This document shows positions 15,769 to 23,260 of a DNA stretch of 55,101 nucleotides, in pieces. The notes below the pieces were generated by a model, which was not told the origin of the DNA, did not search any database, and worked only from the letters and a program-made list of their open reading frames with translations. Within the stretch, counting starts at the first letter, position 1, and every line of letters begins with the position of its first letter. Location: IMG/VR virus record IMGVR_UViG_3300029448_000053, positions 1 through 55,101 of that record; one strand, given 5' to 3'. The translations under genes and the position numbers were made by a program. Source of the DNA: a virus.

Positions 15769-16871
15769 CGGGAATCGGTAATTGCTTCTCCAACCGGAGG
15801 GAGCCGAAGTGAATAATTTGCCCCACACTCATTCCCGATAGTTTAGGGATTCAATGAACGGGGAGTTTCGGAGGGTCATTAAAGTGGCCGTCGAAGAACC
15901 AAGAACAATACAGCGAACACATCATGTTCCCTTCAAAAACTGAAAACATCCAGAAAAAGGAGGGATTGCGTAGCCGTGCACTGCCTCTCTTGAGAGGTGG
16001 GGTAACGGACTCTTGAAGCCGGCTTTTGAGACACCCTCTCAAATATATTCAACGGCATGGGCGTGAGTCATAGGACAAACACGAACATTTGATAGACGGG
16101 TCGGGAACACCTTGACCCTCATGGGAGTTGCCTTCGACAGAAGAGGCACTGAAAGCATGAATTAGTGGATGGTTGAGAAGCATCACTTCTCGACAGGGGC
16201 GACCCGACTCCATCCAATAATCACCGCTTACAACTCTATGACAGTGGACTTAAAACCCCACTTGAGAGCATATATGACAAACAAGACCGCAATGAACTTA
16301 TGGGAACATATATCCGAAAGGAGGCTGTTTAAAGGTGTGCGCATCAGATTCGGGTGTTTCCCGACTGATGACACTATTTAGTAGCGAATTATTGAATTAC
16401 CGATGTAACCGGCGACGGGTGCATCAAACCATTAGATTTTGAGTCTCCACAGGCGGAGGTTCGCATATACCCACCGTGGTTATGCCTTACAGGAACTTTA
16501 TTTTTCAAGACGGCGTGGCTATGCGGTAGCAATACCGGCGGAGTGTCTATGATGCGAGGGAGGCGTGAACTTTTTTGAATAGGTGAGTCGGTCCGGTTGT
16601 ATAGCCGGCTCACTGAATTATCACGGCTCGGATTCATGCTCCAACATACACTACAATACACGGACATGATGAAAGGCAATCCTCCCGAATAATCTTCTAA
16701 TCCTGTGAAAAACGGCGCTTGAGGTGCTCCGCCAATGACGGCCCCAATCACAGTCCTCGCCCACATACGGGCAGAGCGTGGGATTATCTACGGCCTAAAC
16801 CGGACCACGCAGTATGAAAATGGAGCGGAGACTCTACCGCTACCGAACTCTCTCCCTCAAAGAAAGAGAGT
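15769..16871 (+). ncRNA. Large structured non-coding RNA candidate (about 1.1 kb)
   Basis: No protein gene fits here. I find a dense series of stems: 15769-15775 with 15831-15837; 15914-15918/15924-15928; CCTCTC-TT-GAGAGG near 15984; 16025-16031/16037-16043; 16098-16102/16114-16118; a three-way junction at 16165-16215; 16243-16247/16258-16262; 16270-16276/16307-16313; a long composite hairpin at 16335-16374; 16402-16425; 16524-16537; a 10-bp stem 16583-16592/16604-16613; GGATT/CATG stems at 16630-16682; 16760-16764/16778-16782; 16824-16828/16837-16841; and 16847-16852/16866-16871. Several plus-strand loops are GNRA (GCGA at 16197 and 16412, GAAA at 16316, GCAA at 16529); on the minus strand they would not be. 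It could be a free RNA or a very long leader of the amidoligase gene. Confidence 0.6.
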
Positions 16872-16944
16872 GCTTGAAAGAGAGCAAAGAAAAGAGAGGC
16901 GCGACTTGTAGGCAAAGAGTCAAAAAAAACGGAGGAAAAAACAA

Positions 16945-19644
16945 ATGTATGAAAATGCAATGAACACAGATAGTGGTTTAGGCATGATTTTTGCTATGCT
17001 ATGGGTATTCCTACTCATGGGCGCAGTAATGACGGCCTTCATCACCCAACGATTAGAAGAAACAATGCGAATGCGTGTTGGACTCGAAATAGAAGTTCTA
17101 CGGAACGACCATACCGAGAATGCACCCAACCACTCAATTGCGACTTGGCTTGACATGAAAGCGGCCGCCGAAGGCGACGCCTACAATCAAGCGTATGAAA
17201 AGACACGAAAGAAGCGTGTCAGCATGTATCGAAAGACTCGTGCGAAGCGGCGAGAGGCAATACATAAAGCCCTGCCCCATTCATACTACAATAGACGTTT
17301 TAGAGTTCGTGATGAGTCGTGGTCTCAAGGCCGCACTGCACCACATACCAAAGTCATACCCGATGGTTCACTATCGAGTGGTGGCTTTGAAGTCGTGTCG
17401 CACCCTTTAACAGATGGTGCACATCATGGTTGGATTGCCACACTTGGTAGACTACTACGACACATAACTCGTATTGACCGCTCATGTGGGCTTCATGTCC
17501 ACATTGGCCTAAGAGACCCCGACGCTAATTTTGGCGACGGCGGTCAACTTACAATGACCGATGCAAAATCAATTGCTGGTCGAGTTGCTTGGGCCTATGC
17601 TTACTTCACCGATGCTTTCAACCAGATTGTATCACCGAGTAGACACTCCGGTCAATACTGCCAACGGTCCTACCATATGCTTCGGACTCACCCGAACCCA
17701 ACAAACCACACTACACGCCGACGAGACACTCATGTGATGGATAACCCATCACAGGAAGCCTACATACTTGATGGGACACATGAATACGAACAACTGTATG
17801 ACAATGACCCAAGTGAAGGATATGTAATCTACCGAGTTGAAAAACTTGAAGGGCAGACCTTGTGGCATAAAATGTATGACAACGCACGGAGTCATGGTCG
17901 TTATTACCATCTCAATGTGTGCAGTCTCCTTGACAGGCCCTTTGGCACTGTCGAGTTCCGTCAACATCAAGGAACATCAAACCCAGTGAAAATGAGTAAC
18001 TGGGTCGACTTATGCTATGAGTTTGTATTGCGGTGCGCCAGTGTCGAAAACTTTAATGGAATACAGGCATACTCACAGGACCTCAAAGGACTGTGGGCAT
18101 TCCTTGACTATGCGGAGGATGACCCAGTGGTTGACTATTATACCAAGCGTGCATATGTTCTAAATGGAGGCAACTTCATACGGGACTGCGACAATTGCGG
18201 TAGTAATACCTGTGTGCATTACGAGTGTGTAACAAAACTTGACAGCGACATTTCCGATGACGCCAAAAGATTCTTTGCCAACTCTCGTGATTGGTCTTGT
18301 TATGACTGCGGTAGTAGTAATTACCTTAGTGAGATTAACACTGAATATGAAACTGCTCACTGTGAATACTGCGACAATGAAGTGTCAATACACTGTTCCG
18401 GTGCAATTGCATCACTCGCCCTCGGCCTCTTTGTAGCCGCACCACTCGTGGGTGCAGTTGCACTGGTAGTCGGATGCGGTATAGGTGCAATCCATGTTGG
18501 TGCCAAGAAGTTCCAATCAAAGAAGAACTTCAAGCGTTTGTTCAATGACCTCGCAGTGCGTGGTGGACAAGCGTCTGGTTTTGCGTGGCAAAAGTCCAAA
18601 GGTGGCGAGACATCCGAACTGTGGTATATCAAATCGCCCACTCCCTCGACTCATCTCAAGAAGCGTGTCGATGACCTTGTAAAAGGCGACACTATTTGGA
18701 TAATGGGACATACTCGATTTGCCACACACGGTGAAAACAATTCCGACAATGCACACCCGCACTGGAGTCCAGACGGACACATAACACTTATTCACAACGG
18801 TGTTGTAGGTAATTATGACAAGGTGTGGAAAACCCTCGGCCTCAAACCGACGGGTCCAGTAGACAGCCAAGCAGTTGCCGCCGCTCTCGAAGTTGGTGGT
18901 ATCGAAAAGGTTGTTGAACTGTGCGTGGGCAATATGTCATTGATTTGGTCGGACAACCGAGACCCGAAAGGGACACTCAAGTTCTGGACAAACGGTGGCA
19001 ACCCACTATGTGCTGGTAGACTACATCATCCAAACAAAGGTCCACTCGTCATAGCATCGACATTACCAATCCTCAAGCAGTCTCAAAAGGGCTTGAAAAC
19101 ACACTGGTCGTGCACTATCGGAACTGAATACACAGTTCACCCCGATGGTTCAATCGAAAAGCGTGATATTGAAGGAAGTGAGGATAGTGTCGGTGTTGGC
19201 ATGTATAACTGGCGAACATATGCGAGCCTATACGGTGGTAAGTCAAAGTCCAACAAGACTCGGACTATTACAGTCAACGCACCAACGGGTAAAGCCGATG
19301 GTGTGGCTGATAATTGCACACTACCCGATGTATCGGACAGTTACGAATACGATGACATGGTGCTCAACGATGTTCTAAATGACGTGTGGGCACAGATGAG
19401 CATAGATGGTTGGATTCCAATTGACGAATACCACGGTTACGACACACAGACACATGTTGGCGTGCGGCCCGATGGAACATCCTACAAACTACCAAATTAC
19501 TACGGTGGTAAGGCTATGGACCCAGTTATGGACACAGACCAAATGGTAATGGTATTGCGTGGCGAGTTTGACCCACGCACTACGACCAAAGGATTCAATG
19601 AAGTAGAATCCTACTGGAATGACGTGCAGGAATACTACAACTAA
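16945..19644 (+). CDS. Membrane-anchored amidoligase / zinc-finger / class II glutamine amidotransferase fusion
   Basis: The protein has 899 residues and starts after GGAGG. Residues 13-33 form a membrane helix. An amidoligase_2-type (COOH-NH2 ligase) domain follows, with GLEIE at 46-50, CGLHVHI at 181-187 and EFRQHQGT from 337. A Cys-rich double zinc site lies at about 413-484 (CDNCG, CYDCG, CEYC). A second hydrophobic stretch (about 487-510) ends in VVG-C511. From C511 the sequence fits a class II glutamine amidotransferase: CGIGAI, RGGQASG, GHTRFATHG near 587-595 and HNGVVGNYD near 618. These enzymes need Cys as the N-terminal residue, so cleavage before C511 is expected if it is active. 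Known amidoligases join amines or ammonia to carboxylates on peptides; the target here is unknown. Confidence 0.8.
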   Translation: MYENAMNTDSGLGMIFAMLWVFLLMGAVMTAFITQRLEETMRMRVGLEIEVLRNDHTENAPNHSIATWLDMKAAAEGDAYNQAYEKTRKKRVSMYRKTRAKRREAIHKALPHSYYNRRFRVRDESWSQGRTAPHTKVIPDGSLSSGGFEVVSHPLTDGAHHGWIATLGRLLRHITRIDRSCGLHVHIGLRDPDANFGDGGQLTMTDAKSIAGRVAWAYAYFTDAFNQIVSPSRHSGQYCQRSYHMLRTHPNPTNHTTRRRDTHVMDNPSQEAYILDGTHEYEQLYDNDPSEGYVIYRVEKLEGQTLWHKMYDNARSHGRYYHLNVCSLLDRPFGTVEFRQHQGTSNPVKMSNWVDLCYEFVLRCASVENFNGIQAYSQDLKGLWAFLDYAEDDPVVDYYTKRAYVLNGGNFIRDCDNCGSNTCVHYECVTKLDSDISDDAKRFFANSRDWSCYDCGSSNYLSEINTEYETAHCEYCDNEVSIHCSGAIASLALGLFVAAPLVGAVALVVGCGIGAIHVGAKKFQSKKNFKRLFNDLAVRGGQASGFAWQKSKGGETSELWYIKSPTPSTHLKKRVDDLVKGDTIWIMGHTRFATHGENNSDNAHPHWSPDGHITLIHNGVVGNYDKVWKTLGLKPTGPVDSQAVAAALEVGGIEKVVELCVGNMSLIWSDNRDPKGTLKFWTNGGNPLCAGRLHHPNKGPLVIASTLPILKQSQKGLKTHWSCTIGTEYTVHPDGSIEKRDIEGSEDSVGVGMYNWRTYASLYGGKSKSNKTRTITVNAPTGKADGVADNCTLPDVSDSYEYDDMVLNDVLNDVWAQMSIDGWIPIDEYHGYDTQTHVGVRPDGTSYKLPNYYGGKAMDPVMDTDQMVMVLRGEFDPRTTTKGFNEVESYWNDVQEYYN

Positions 19645-19728
19645 GCATTGTTTCTTTAATCGACCGATGTCCTTAGTGTAATACACACTGAGGTTCCTTA
19701 ACCGATGGTTGAGGTTGCCGCCAATCTT

Positions 19729-19742
19729 GGGGCTTCGGCCCC
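19729..19742 (+). terminator. UUCG hairpin after the amidoligase gene
   Basis: GGGGC-TTCG-GCCCC is a perfect 5-bp stem with a UUCG loop, 85 bases after the stop. It lies just before the first copy of the cassette module. Confidence 0.4.
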
Positions 19743-19753
19743 TTGAGAGGCCC

Positions 19754-19833
19754 CCGCTGGCGAGCGGTTTACAAATACGCATTCACATTCCAGCCTTCGG
19801 GCATTCCTATTCCCTCACAGGGAGGTATAACAA
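19754..19833 (+). repeat. Cassette module copy 1 (hairpin, TATA-like box, SD leader)
   Basis: The stem CCGCT-GGCG-AGCGG (19754-19767) is followed by TTTACAAATACGCAT, then TTCCCTCACAGGGAGG and TATAACAA just before an ATG. Related modules lie before the genes at 20080 and 20566 (leader only) and at 20757. The box AAATACGC may be the promoter of each small gene. Confidence 0.55.
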
Positions 19834-19935
19834 ATGATGACTGCAAATGAAATTGAAGATGCAATAATCGCTGAACAAGTGGCTATTGATACTGCAAACA
19901 AAGAAGCATGGGCATTGGCTATTAGTCAATGCTAA
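19834..19935 (+). CDS. 33-residue acidic microprotein
   Basis: The frame starts ATGATG behind GGGAGGTATAACAA and encodes MMTANEIEDAIIAEQVAIDT and 13 more residues, ending in SQC. It is acidic, helical and has a C-terminal Cys. It is too short for a known fold. Its own promoter-like module and strong ribosome site argue that it is made in quantity. Being next to the amidoligase gene, it could be a peptide substrate or inhibitor; this is a guess. Confidence 0.5.
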   Translation: MMTANEIEDAIIAEQVAIDTANKEAWALAISQC

Positions 19936-20013
19936 GTAATTGTAATACAATTACTACTGTTAAACCGATGACTTGGCATACTCCAAGACGGCTGAGGAGC
20001 CACCCCAAATAGA

Positions 20014-20079
20014 TGCGACCGTCGTGGGCGCTATACAAATACACGCATATTCCCCCACAGGAAAGGAGGTAAAACAAAC
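20014..20079 (+). repeat. Cassette module copy 2
   Basis: GCG-A-CC...GG-G-CGC forms an imperfect hairpin (20014-20031), followed by TATACAAATACACGCAT, CCCCCACAGG and AAGGAGGTAAAACAAAC before the ATG. Block order and spacing match copy 1. Confidence 0.5.
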
Positions 20080-20415
20080 ATGGATAAATACAAGCAACAA
20101 ATTATGCAACTGTATGCTACGCTACTGCGTGCACACATAGCATTACTTGATGAGATATTGGATGCGGCTACAAGTAAAGCCGCACGCCGATGTGCAACCA
20201 AAGCCAGTGAGCAAATCTGCTCAACTGTGTATCATTTGATACATGACACTGGTGTTATGCCCAACAGCCACATGATACCATATATCGACGACTTGGCCCC
20301 AACAGCCGACGACTTCGATTTCGGTCTCATGCACTCTGTTCGGGATATGGAGAAGCAAGTGTTCCCGTCGACAGTCGGCGGTCGCACTGGCTTCGGCCTA
20401 TACCCAAGCAACTGA
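20080..20415 (+). CDS. Helical protein of unknown function in the cassette array
   Basis: The protein has 111 residues with a strong AAGGAGG site. The first 60 are helical (QQIMQLYATLLRAHIALLDE) and include a small Cys/Ala region (RRCATKASEQIC). The second half holds DDLAPTADDFDFG and ends GGRTGFGLYPSN. It has no known family that I recognise. It is the longest product of the microgene array and has its own module upstream and a UUCG hairpin downstream. Confidence 0.6.
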   Translation: MDKYKQQIMQLYATLLRAHIALLDEILDAATSKAARRCATKASEQICSTVYHLIHDTGVMPNSHMIPYIDDLAPTADDFDFGLMHSVRDMEKQVFPSTVGGRTGFGLYPSN

Positions 20416-20492
20416 TGTCTCATTAGTAATCCAGTATATCGGTAGGCCGTAGATAACTCGGCACTACTGTTCCCGAAAGGGTAGCCGCACTG

Positions 20493-20512
20493 CCCCTCGC
20501 TTCGGCGGGGGG
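20493..20512 (+). terminator. UUCG hairpin between microgenes
   Basis: CCCCTCGC-TTCG-GCGGGGGG pairs over eight positions (one T-G pair) with a UUCG loop, 78 bases after the 111-residue gene. Confidence 0.4.
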
Positions 20513-20565
20513 TGGTGCCCAACACCTCCTCTCACATCACACTCCACACAGGAGGTATAACAAAA

Positions 20566-20676
20566 ATGGAAAATGAATGGGAATGCGGTTGCATTCAAAC
20601 AGGAACAAATTGGATTCTGTGCAAAGACTGTAAGGCGGCGCGTGAGCACCCTCTTGCATGTGCTTGTTGCCAGTAA
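20566..20676 (+). CDS. 36-residue zinc-ribbon microprotein
   Basis: The frame starts behind CACAGGAGGTATAACAA, identical in style to the 33-residue gene. The product MENEWECGCIQTGTN... has seven Cys residues, including CGC, CKDC and CACC, enough for one or two metal sites. Such small ribbons usually bind nucleic acid or protein. It belongs to the array downstream of the amidoligase. Confidence 0.6.
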   Translation: MENEWECGCIQTGTNWILCKDCKAAREHPLACACCQ

Positions 20677-20756
20677 GCATAATCCAAATGCCAAGCCAAA
20701 AATACCAAATGGATGACGGGCATTTTAACCCGACGGTTGAGGAACCACCCACATAA

Positions 20757-20822
20757 ATGCGCTGGCGAGCGCCATATAAATACGCTTCATTTTTTTTATC
20801 ACAGGTAGAGGATGACAAACAG
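20757..20822 (+). repeat. Cassette module copy 4, without an intact gene
   Basis: GCGCT-GGCG-AGCGC, then CATATAAATACGC, a T-run and TCACAGG, followed by GTAGAGG and ATGACAAACAGATAG, which stops after four codons. The stem differs from copy 1 by paired changes (CCGCT/AGCGG to GCGCT/AGCGC), so base pairing is kept. The gene that followed seems to have been lost. Confidence 0.5.
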
Positions 20823-20838
20823 ATAGTCAGTAGACTAT
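20823..20838 (+). promoter_or_regulatory. Inverted-repeat operator ATAGTC-AGTA-GACTAT
   Basis: This is a perfect 6-bp inverted repeat around four bases. Its half-site ATAGTC is also the core of elements A-D, so one viral or host regulator may bind all of them. Confidence 0.45.
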
Positions 20839-20892
20839 GCTCCCCGTCGTGGGGGATGGATGGGCATGACTGGAGATGCTCTCTCTCTCTCT

Positions 20893-20963
20893 TATAGTCT
20901 TAAGACTTAAGACTATACCACATGCGCTAAGGAGAGCGATTTTTGGCGGCGAAAAATCCAAAC
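20893..20963 (+). promoter_or_regulatory. Operator/hairpin element A
   Basis: It begins with TATAGTCTTAAG facing CTTAAGACTATA (20893-20917), a near-perfect 25-base palindrome. GGAGAGCGATTTTT, the loop GGCGGCG and AAAAATCC-AAAC follow, with a 7-bp GATTTTT/AAAAATC stem. It has no start codon, so it is probably a regulatory or small-RNA element. Confidence 0.55.
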
Positions 20964-21023
20964 ATTCGCACACGCACACACACATGCGTCATACACTGCT
21001 AAAACCGAGGCTCTCTACGCACA

Positions 21024-21096
21024 TATAGTCTTAAGACTAATCCCCCCACCATACACGTATTAGGAGAGCGGTTTTTCACCTAAAAAAATCCAAATC
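21024..21096 (+). promoter_or_regulatory. Operator/hairpin element B
   Basis: TAGTCTTAAGACTA (21026-21039) is a perfect 14-base palindrome. GGAGAGCGGTTTTT, a short loop and AAAAAATCC-AAAT follow. Elements A and B are about 130 bases apart and both continue into CACACACACATGC, so they look like a tandem duplication. Confidence 0.55.
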
Positions 21097-21457
21097 AAAA
21101 TGCTTATGAGGCACACACACATGCACATATGTGCGTATATACGGTGCCGAATCCCTACGAAAAAGCCCCTAAACAGGCGAAAAAGCGAACATATGTGCGG
21201 AATCAGGCGCAAAACACCGGCAAAACGCCGAAAAACGAGGCACTTGTATCTGTGTGGGTAGGCTCACACGCTACATGCGAGTATTTCGATTACGCCAAAA
21301 ACCAAACATGTTATAATGCGTATGTGCTGGAACTCTCTACTTTCGCACCCGTTCCGCATACACATCCATACATGACGCATATATCTACGCTTACGCATAG
21401 GGCCAGCAAACAGTGGAGCAGTGGTCTCTTTAAGTATCGAATGTAGGGGGAGAATCC

Positions 21458-21474
21458 TAATATACCGGCGGCCT
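21458..21474 (+). promoter_or_regulatory. TATA promoter of the microgene train
   Basis: AATATACCGGCGGCC lies 30 bases before the ATG at 21489, which would give an almost leaderless mRNA. From 20964 to this point I see no well-supported protein gene. Confidence 0.5.
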
Positions 21475-21488
21475 CACATTTCACTTTG

Positions 21489-21896
21489 ATGGCAACCGAA
21501 ACGGAAACCAACGAAGCGAGAGGCTCACTGAGTCTCGATAACCTACAAGACGGCACCTATTGGTTGGCCGACGGCATTTTACGCCGGTCTGGGGCGACCA
21601 AAGGATATTGGGTAGCCTCGCATAGAGGCACAGACGCCCTGCTTGACCGAGAATTAACGCTGTATCACCCCGCCGTAACTGGAGCGACTGTAAAGGCCAT
21701 GCTTGAAGCCCCTCGAATCCTTAACCAAAGCCGCACATTTTATGTGGGTGTTTGGACTGATAAATCCGGCAACCAACATCTCGACTACGCATACCATGTG
21801 GATAAGTATAACGAGGCTATGTCAATCGCAAAATACAGAAAGCAACTCGCATTTTGGGATATTGGCATGGGTCGTGAAGTGGTGGTGAACCAATGA
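21489..21896 (+). CDS. Unknown protein, first gene of the microgene train
   Basis: The protein has 135 residues and starts at the ATG at 21489 (MATETETNEARG); a TTG one codon earlier is unlikely. It has a beta-rich centre (DGTYWLADGILRR, GYWVASHRG) and a final helix. No family is recognised. It sits 30 bases from its TATA box and overlaps the next gene by four bases, the pattern of the whole operon. Confidence 0.6.
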   Translation: MATETETNEARGSLSLDNLQDGTYWLADGILRRSGATKGYWVASHRGTDALLDRELTLYHPAVTGATVKAMLEAPRILNQSRTFYVGVWTDKSGNQHLDYAYHVDKYNEAMSIAKYRKQLAFWDIGMGREVVVNQ

Positions 21897-22300
21897 GCGA
21901 ACCGGATTATACCTCCGAATTAGCCTATCTCGCAGATGGGTGTGCGCCTTTGCATAAGGCAGAGGTGGAATACATCAATGTTGACCGAAAATCCAAACAT
22001 TTCGGTGAGCGAAAGACCATGATGAGCACCTTCATGTGTCTACAACCGAGCGAGACATCCGAAGTCGCACCTGTATGTGGCGGTGCAATCTATCGTTTCG
22101 GTGGGGATGGAACATGGTGTGCCTCATGTGGCCCCATACAAATCTCCAAATCACGCCTCAATAAGCAGTCTTGGTCGGCAATCATTTCAGGTTGGGTTCA
22201 GCGAAAGGCCCATCATGGATGGCTGTGCAATTGGACTGAGACCGAACAAGCCGAAGCCGAAGCACAGTGGCAGTCGGACATGGATAGGTGTGAACTATGA
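21893..22300 (+). CDS. Unknown zinc-ribbon-like protein
   Basis: The protein has 135 residues. A Cys-rich core (VCGGAIYRFGGDGTWCASCG) has the spacing of a zinc ribbon, with further Cys and His residues near the end (HHGWLCNW). The N terminus is acidic. It overlaps both neighbours by four bases. A role as a small nucleic-acid or protein adaptor is possible but not shown. Confidence 0.6.
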   Translation: MSEPDYTSELAYLADGCAPLHKAEVEYINVDRKSKHFGERKTMMSTFMCLQPSETSEVAPVCGGAIYRFGGDGTWCASCGPIQISKSRLNKQSWSAIISGWVQRKAHHGWLCNWTETEQAEAEAQWQSDMDRCEL

Positions 22301-22470
22301 GTCCAAGACTACCCACATACACACGCTTTAGAGCGGCGAATGCTTTCATGTTCGATTTGCCCTCCGAGTTCACATACATGCCCTTAGACATCAGTGCTCG
22401 CCGGCAAATATCCAAGCGTGTATGGGTGTATGAGAGGCTCGACTTATCGAAAATCGAGGTGGTCGCATGA
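22297..22470 (+). CDS. 57-residue unknown protein
   Basis: It begins MSPRLPTYTRFRAANAF and is basic, with several aromatic residues. Both ends overlap neighbours by ATGA. The frame is supported by this coupling rather than by similarity. Confidence 0.5.
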   Translation: MSPRLPTYTRFRAANAFMFDLPSEFTYMPLDISARRQISKRVWVYERLDLSKIEVVA

Positions 22471-22607
22471 GTGCCGTTGAAATCATGGGCTACGAAGCCG
22501 CCGTCAAAAGCCCTGCCGTTTGCATGGTGTCATACTGGCACTACTTCGGCGTGGATGAGATATGCGAATGCAATACCTGCATGGATAAACACGGGGTGAG
22601 CGAATGA
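22467..22607 (+). CDS. 46-residue unknown protein with a Cys cluster
   Basis: It begins MSAVEIMGYEAAVK and near the end carries CECNTC, a possible metal site, plus an upstream Cys. It is coupled to both neighbours by four-base overlaps. Confidence 0.5.
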   Translation: MSAVEIMGYEAAVKSPAVCMVSYWHYFGVDEICECNTCMDKHGVSE

Positions 22608-22771
22608 GCGATTGGTTTTCCGGCGAGATTTTCAAGCCGTCATTTGGATTCACTCGAATAAAATTACAGTATGTAACAAGATTGCCTCCTGTCGCACGAG
22701 ACAAGAAAGGCAACACTTACACATGGCACTCATACAAGGCATACTGGCGAAAGGATGAGGTGAGCGAATGA
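22604..22771 (+). CDS. 55-residue unknown basic protein
   Basis: It begins MSDWFSGEIFKPSFG, with many aromatic and basic residues and a C-terminal YKAYWRKDEVSE. It ends in the same GTGAGCGAATGA bases as the upstream gene, so the two gene ends are duplicated in sequence. Confidence 0.45.
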   Translation: MSDWFSGEIFKPSFGFTRIKLQYVTRLPPVARDKKGNTYTWHSYKAYWRKDEVSE

Positions 22772-22827
22772 TTACAGCGTGGCTAATACGCATGACGATT
22801 CGATACAACAGGTGGCGATTTCAATGA
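22768..22827 (+). CDS. Tiny 19-codon coupled reading frame
   Basis: MITAWLIRMTIRYNRWRFQ is basic and amphipathic. It bridges two neighbours by ATGA overlaps at each end, so it may serve mainly to carry ribosomes to the next start. Confidence 0.35.
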   Translation: MITAWLIRMTIRYNRWRFQ

Positions 22828-23000
22828 GCGAATGGTGTCCGAAGAAGAAAGAAGAATGGATGGGTAGATGGTATGAATTACGAGATACCCGAAACGAGAT
22901 TGAAAGAATCGAAAAAGGAATAGCCAAATATCAAGAATTGATTGCCGAAAAAGAAAGGGTATTGAAAATACTCAAGGCTAAATTGGAGGCGATTGAATGA
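22824..23000 (+). CDS. 58-residue coiled-coil protein
   Basis: It starts at 22824 (MSEWCPKKKEEWMGRWYE) and then forms one long helix with clear heptads (ERIEKGIAKYQELIAEKERV). A GTG 15 codons upstream is less likely because it ignores the ATGA overlap. It could be an oligomeric adaptor. Confidence 0.55.
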   Translation: MSEWCPKKKEEWMGRWYELRDTRNEIERIEKGIAKYQELIAEKERVLKILKAKLEAIE

Positions 23001-23030
23001 GTCGAGCATTCCGAGCCGATAGAGACCGAA

Positions 23031-23098
23031 CACTATATATGGGGGAGGCCACCCATAGTAAAACAACGGCCAACAAACCGAAACAAGGAGAACTGAAA
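23031..23098 (+). promoter_or_regulatory. Internal TATA promoter with conserved leader
   Basis: CTATATATGGGGGAGGCCACCC is followed by AAAACAACGGCCAACAAACC and AAGGAGAACTGAAA before the ATG. The stretch GGCCAACAA-CC-AAA is shared with the leader at 26068-26141, so the two are copies of one module. Confidence 0.5.
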
Positions 23099-23260
23099 AT
23101 GAAAACAGCAACACAGAAAATAGACGAAGCGATTGAGCGAGATAATGAAACAGGTTATGCCTGTGGCACTCTCGTGAATGATATAGACCTACTTAGACGA
23201 ATGGGATTCAGCGACGAAGAGTTGTTGATTCGACTTACTGAGATGGGGTTGATTGAATGA
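23099..23260 (+). CDS. 53-residue unknown helical protein
   Basis: It starts at 23099 (MKTATQKIDEAIER) behind AAGGAGAA and 66 bases from a TATA box. The same frame is open back to an ATGA-coupled ATG at 22997, but those codons span the promoter, so the shorter form is preferred. The end is a short helical domain (RRMGFSDEELLIRLTEMGL). Confidence 0.5.
   Translation: MKTATQKIDEAIERDNETGYACGTLVNDIDLLRRMGFSDEELLIRLTEMGLIE

Noticed and set aside
15437-15828. Overlapping minus-strand frames of 73 and 83 codons
   Set aside because: They cross poly-T terminators and give Lys/Gln-rich low-complexity products; treated as non-coding.
16169-16381. 70-codon plus-strand frame (MVEKHHFS...)
   Set aside because: It coincides with several hairpins, including the three-way junction, and lacks a ribosome site.
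16389-16766. 125-codon minus-strand frame in the RNA region
   Set aside because: It has no ribosome site and a composition unlike viral proteins here; the DNA is full of plus-strand stems with GNRA loops.
15114-16944. tRNA or known giant RNA class in the non-coding region
   Set aside because: I looked for acceptor and T-arm patterns (GGTTCGA-type loops with matching stems) and found none; no recognisable signature of a known RNA class either.
16920-17156. Minus-strand frame antisense to the amidoligase start
   Set aside because: It is a shadow of the real gene with no ribosome site and no promoter.
21129-21446. 105-codon plus-strand frame with a GTG start
   Set aside because: No ribosome site, runs through repeated CACATATGTG and TATA-like sequence, and the product has mixed low-complexity composition. 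Possible but unsupported.
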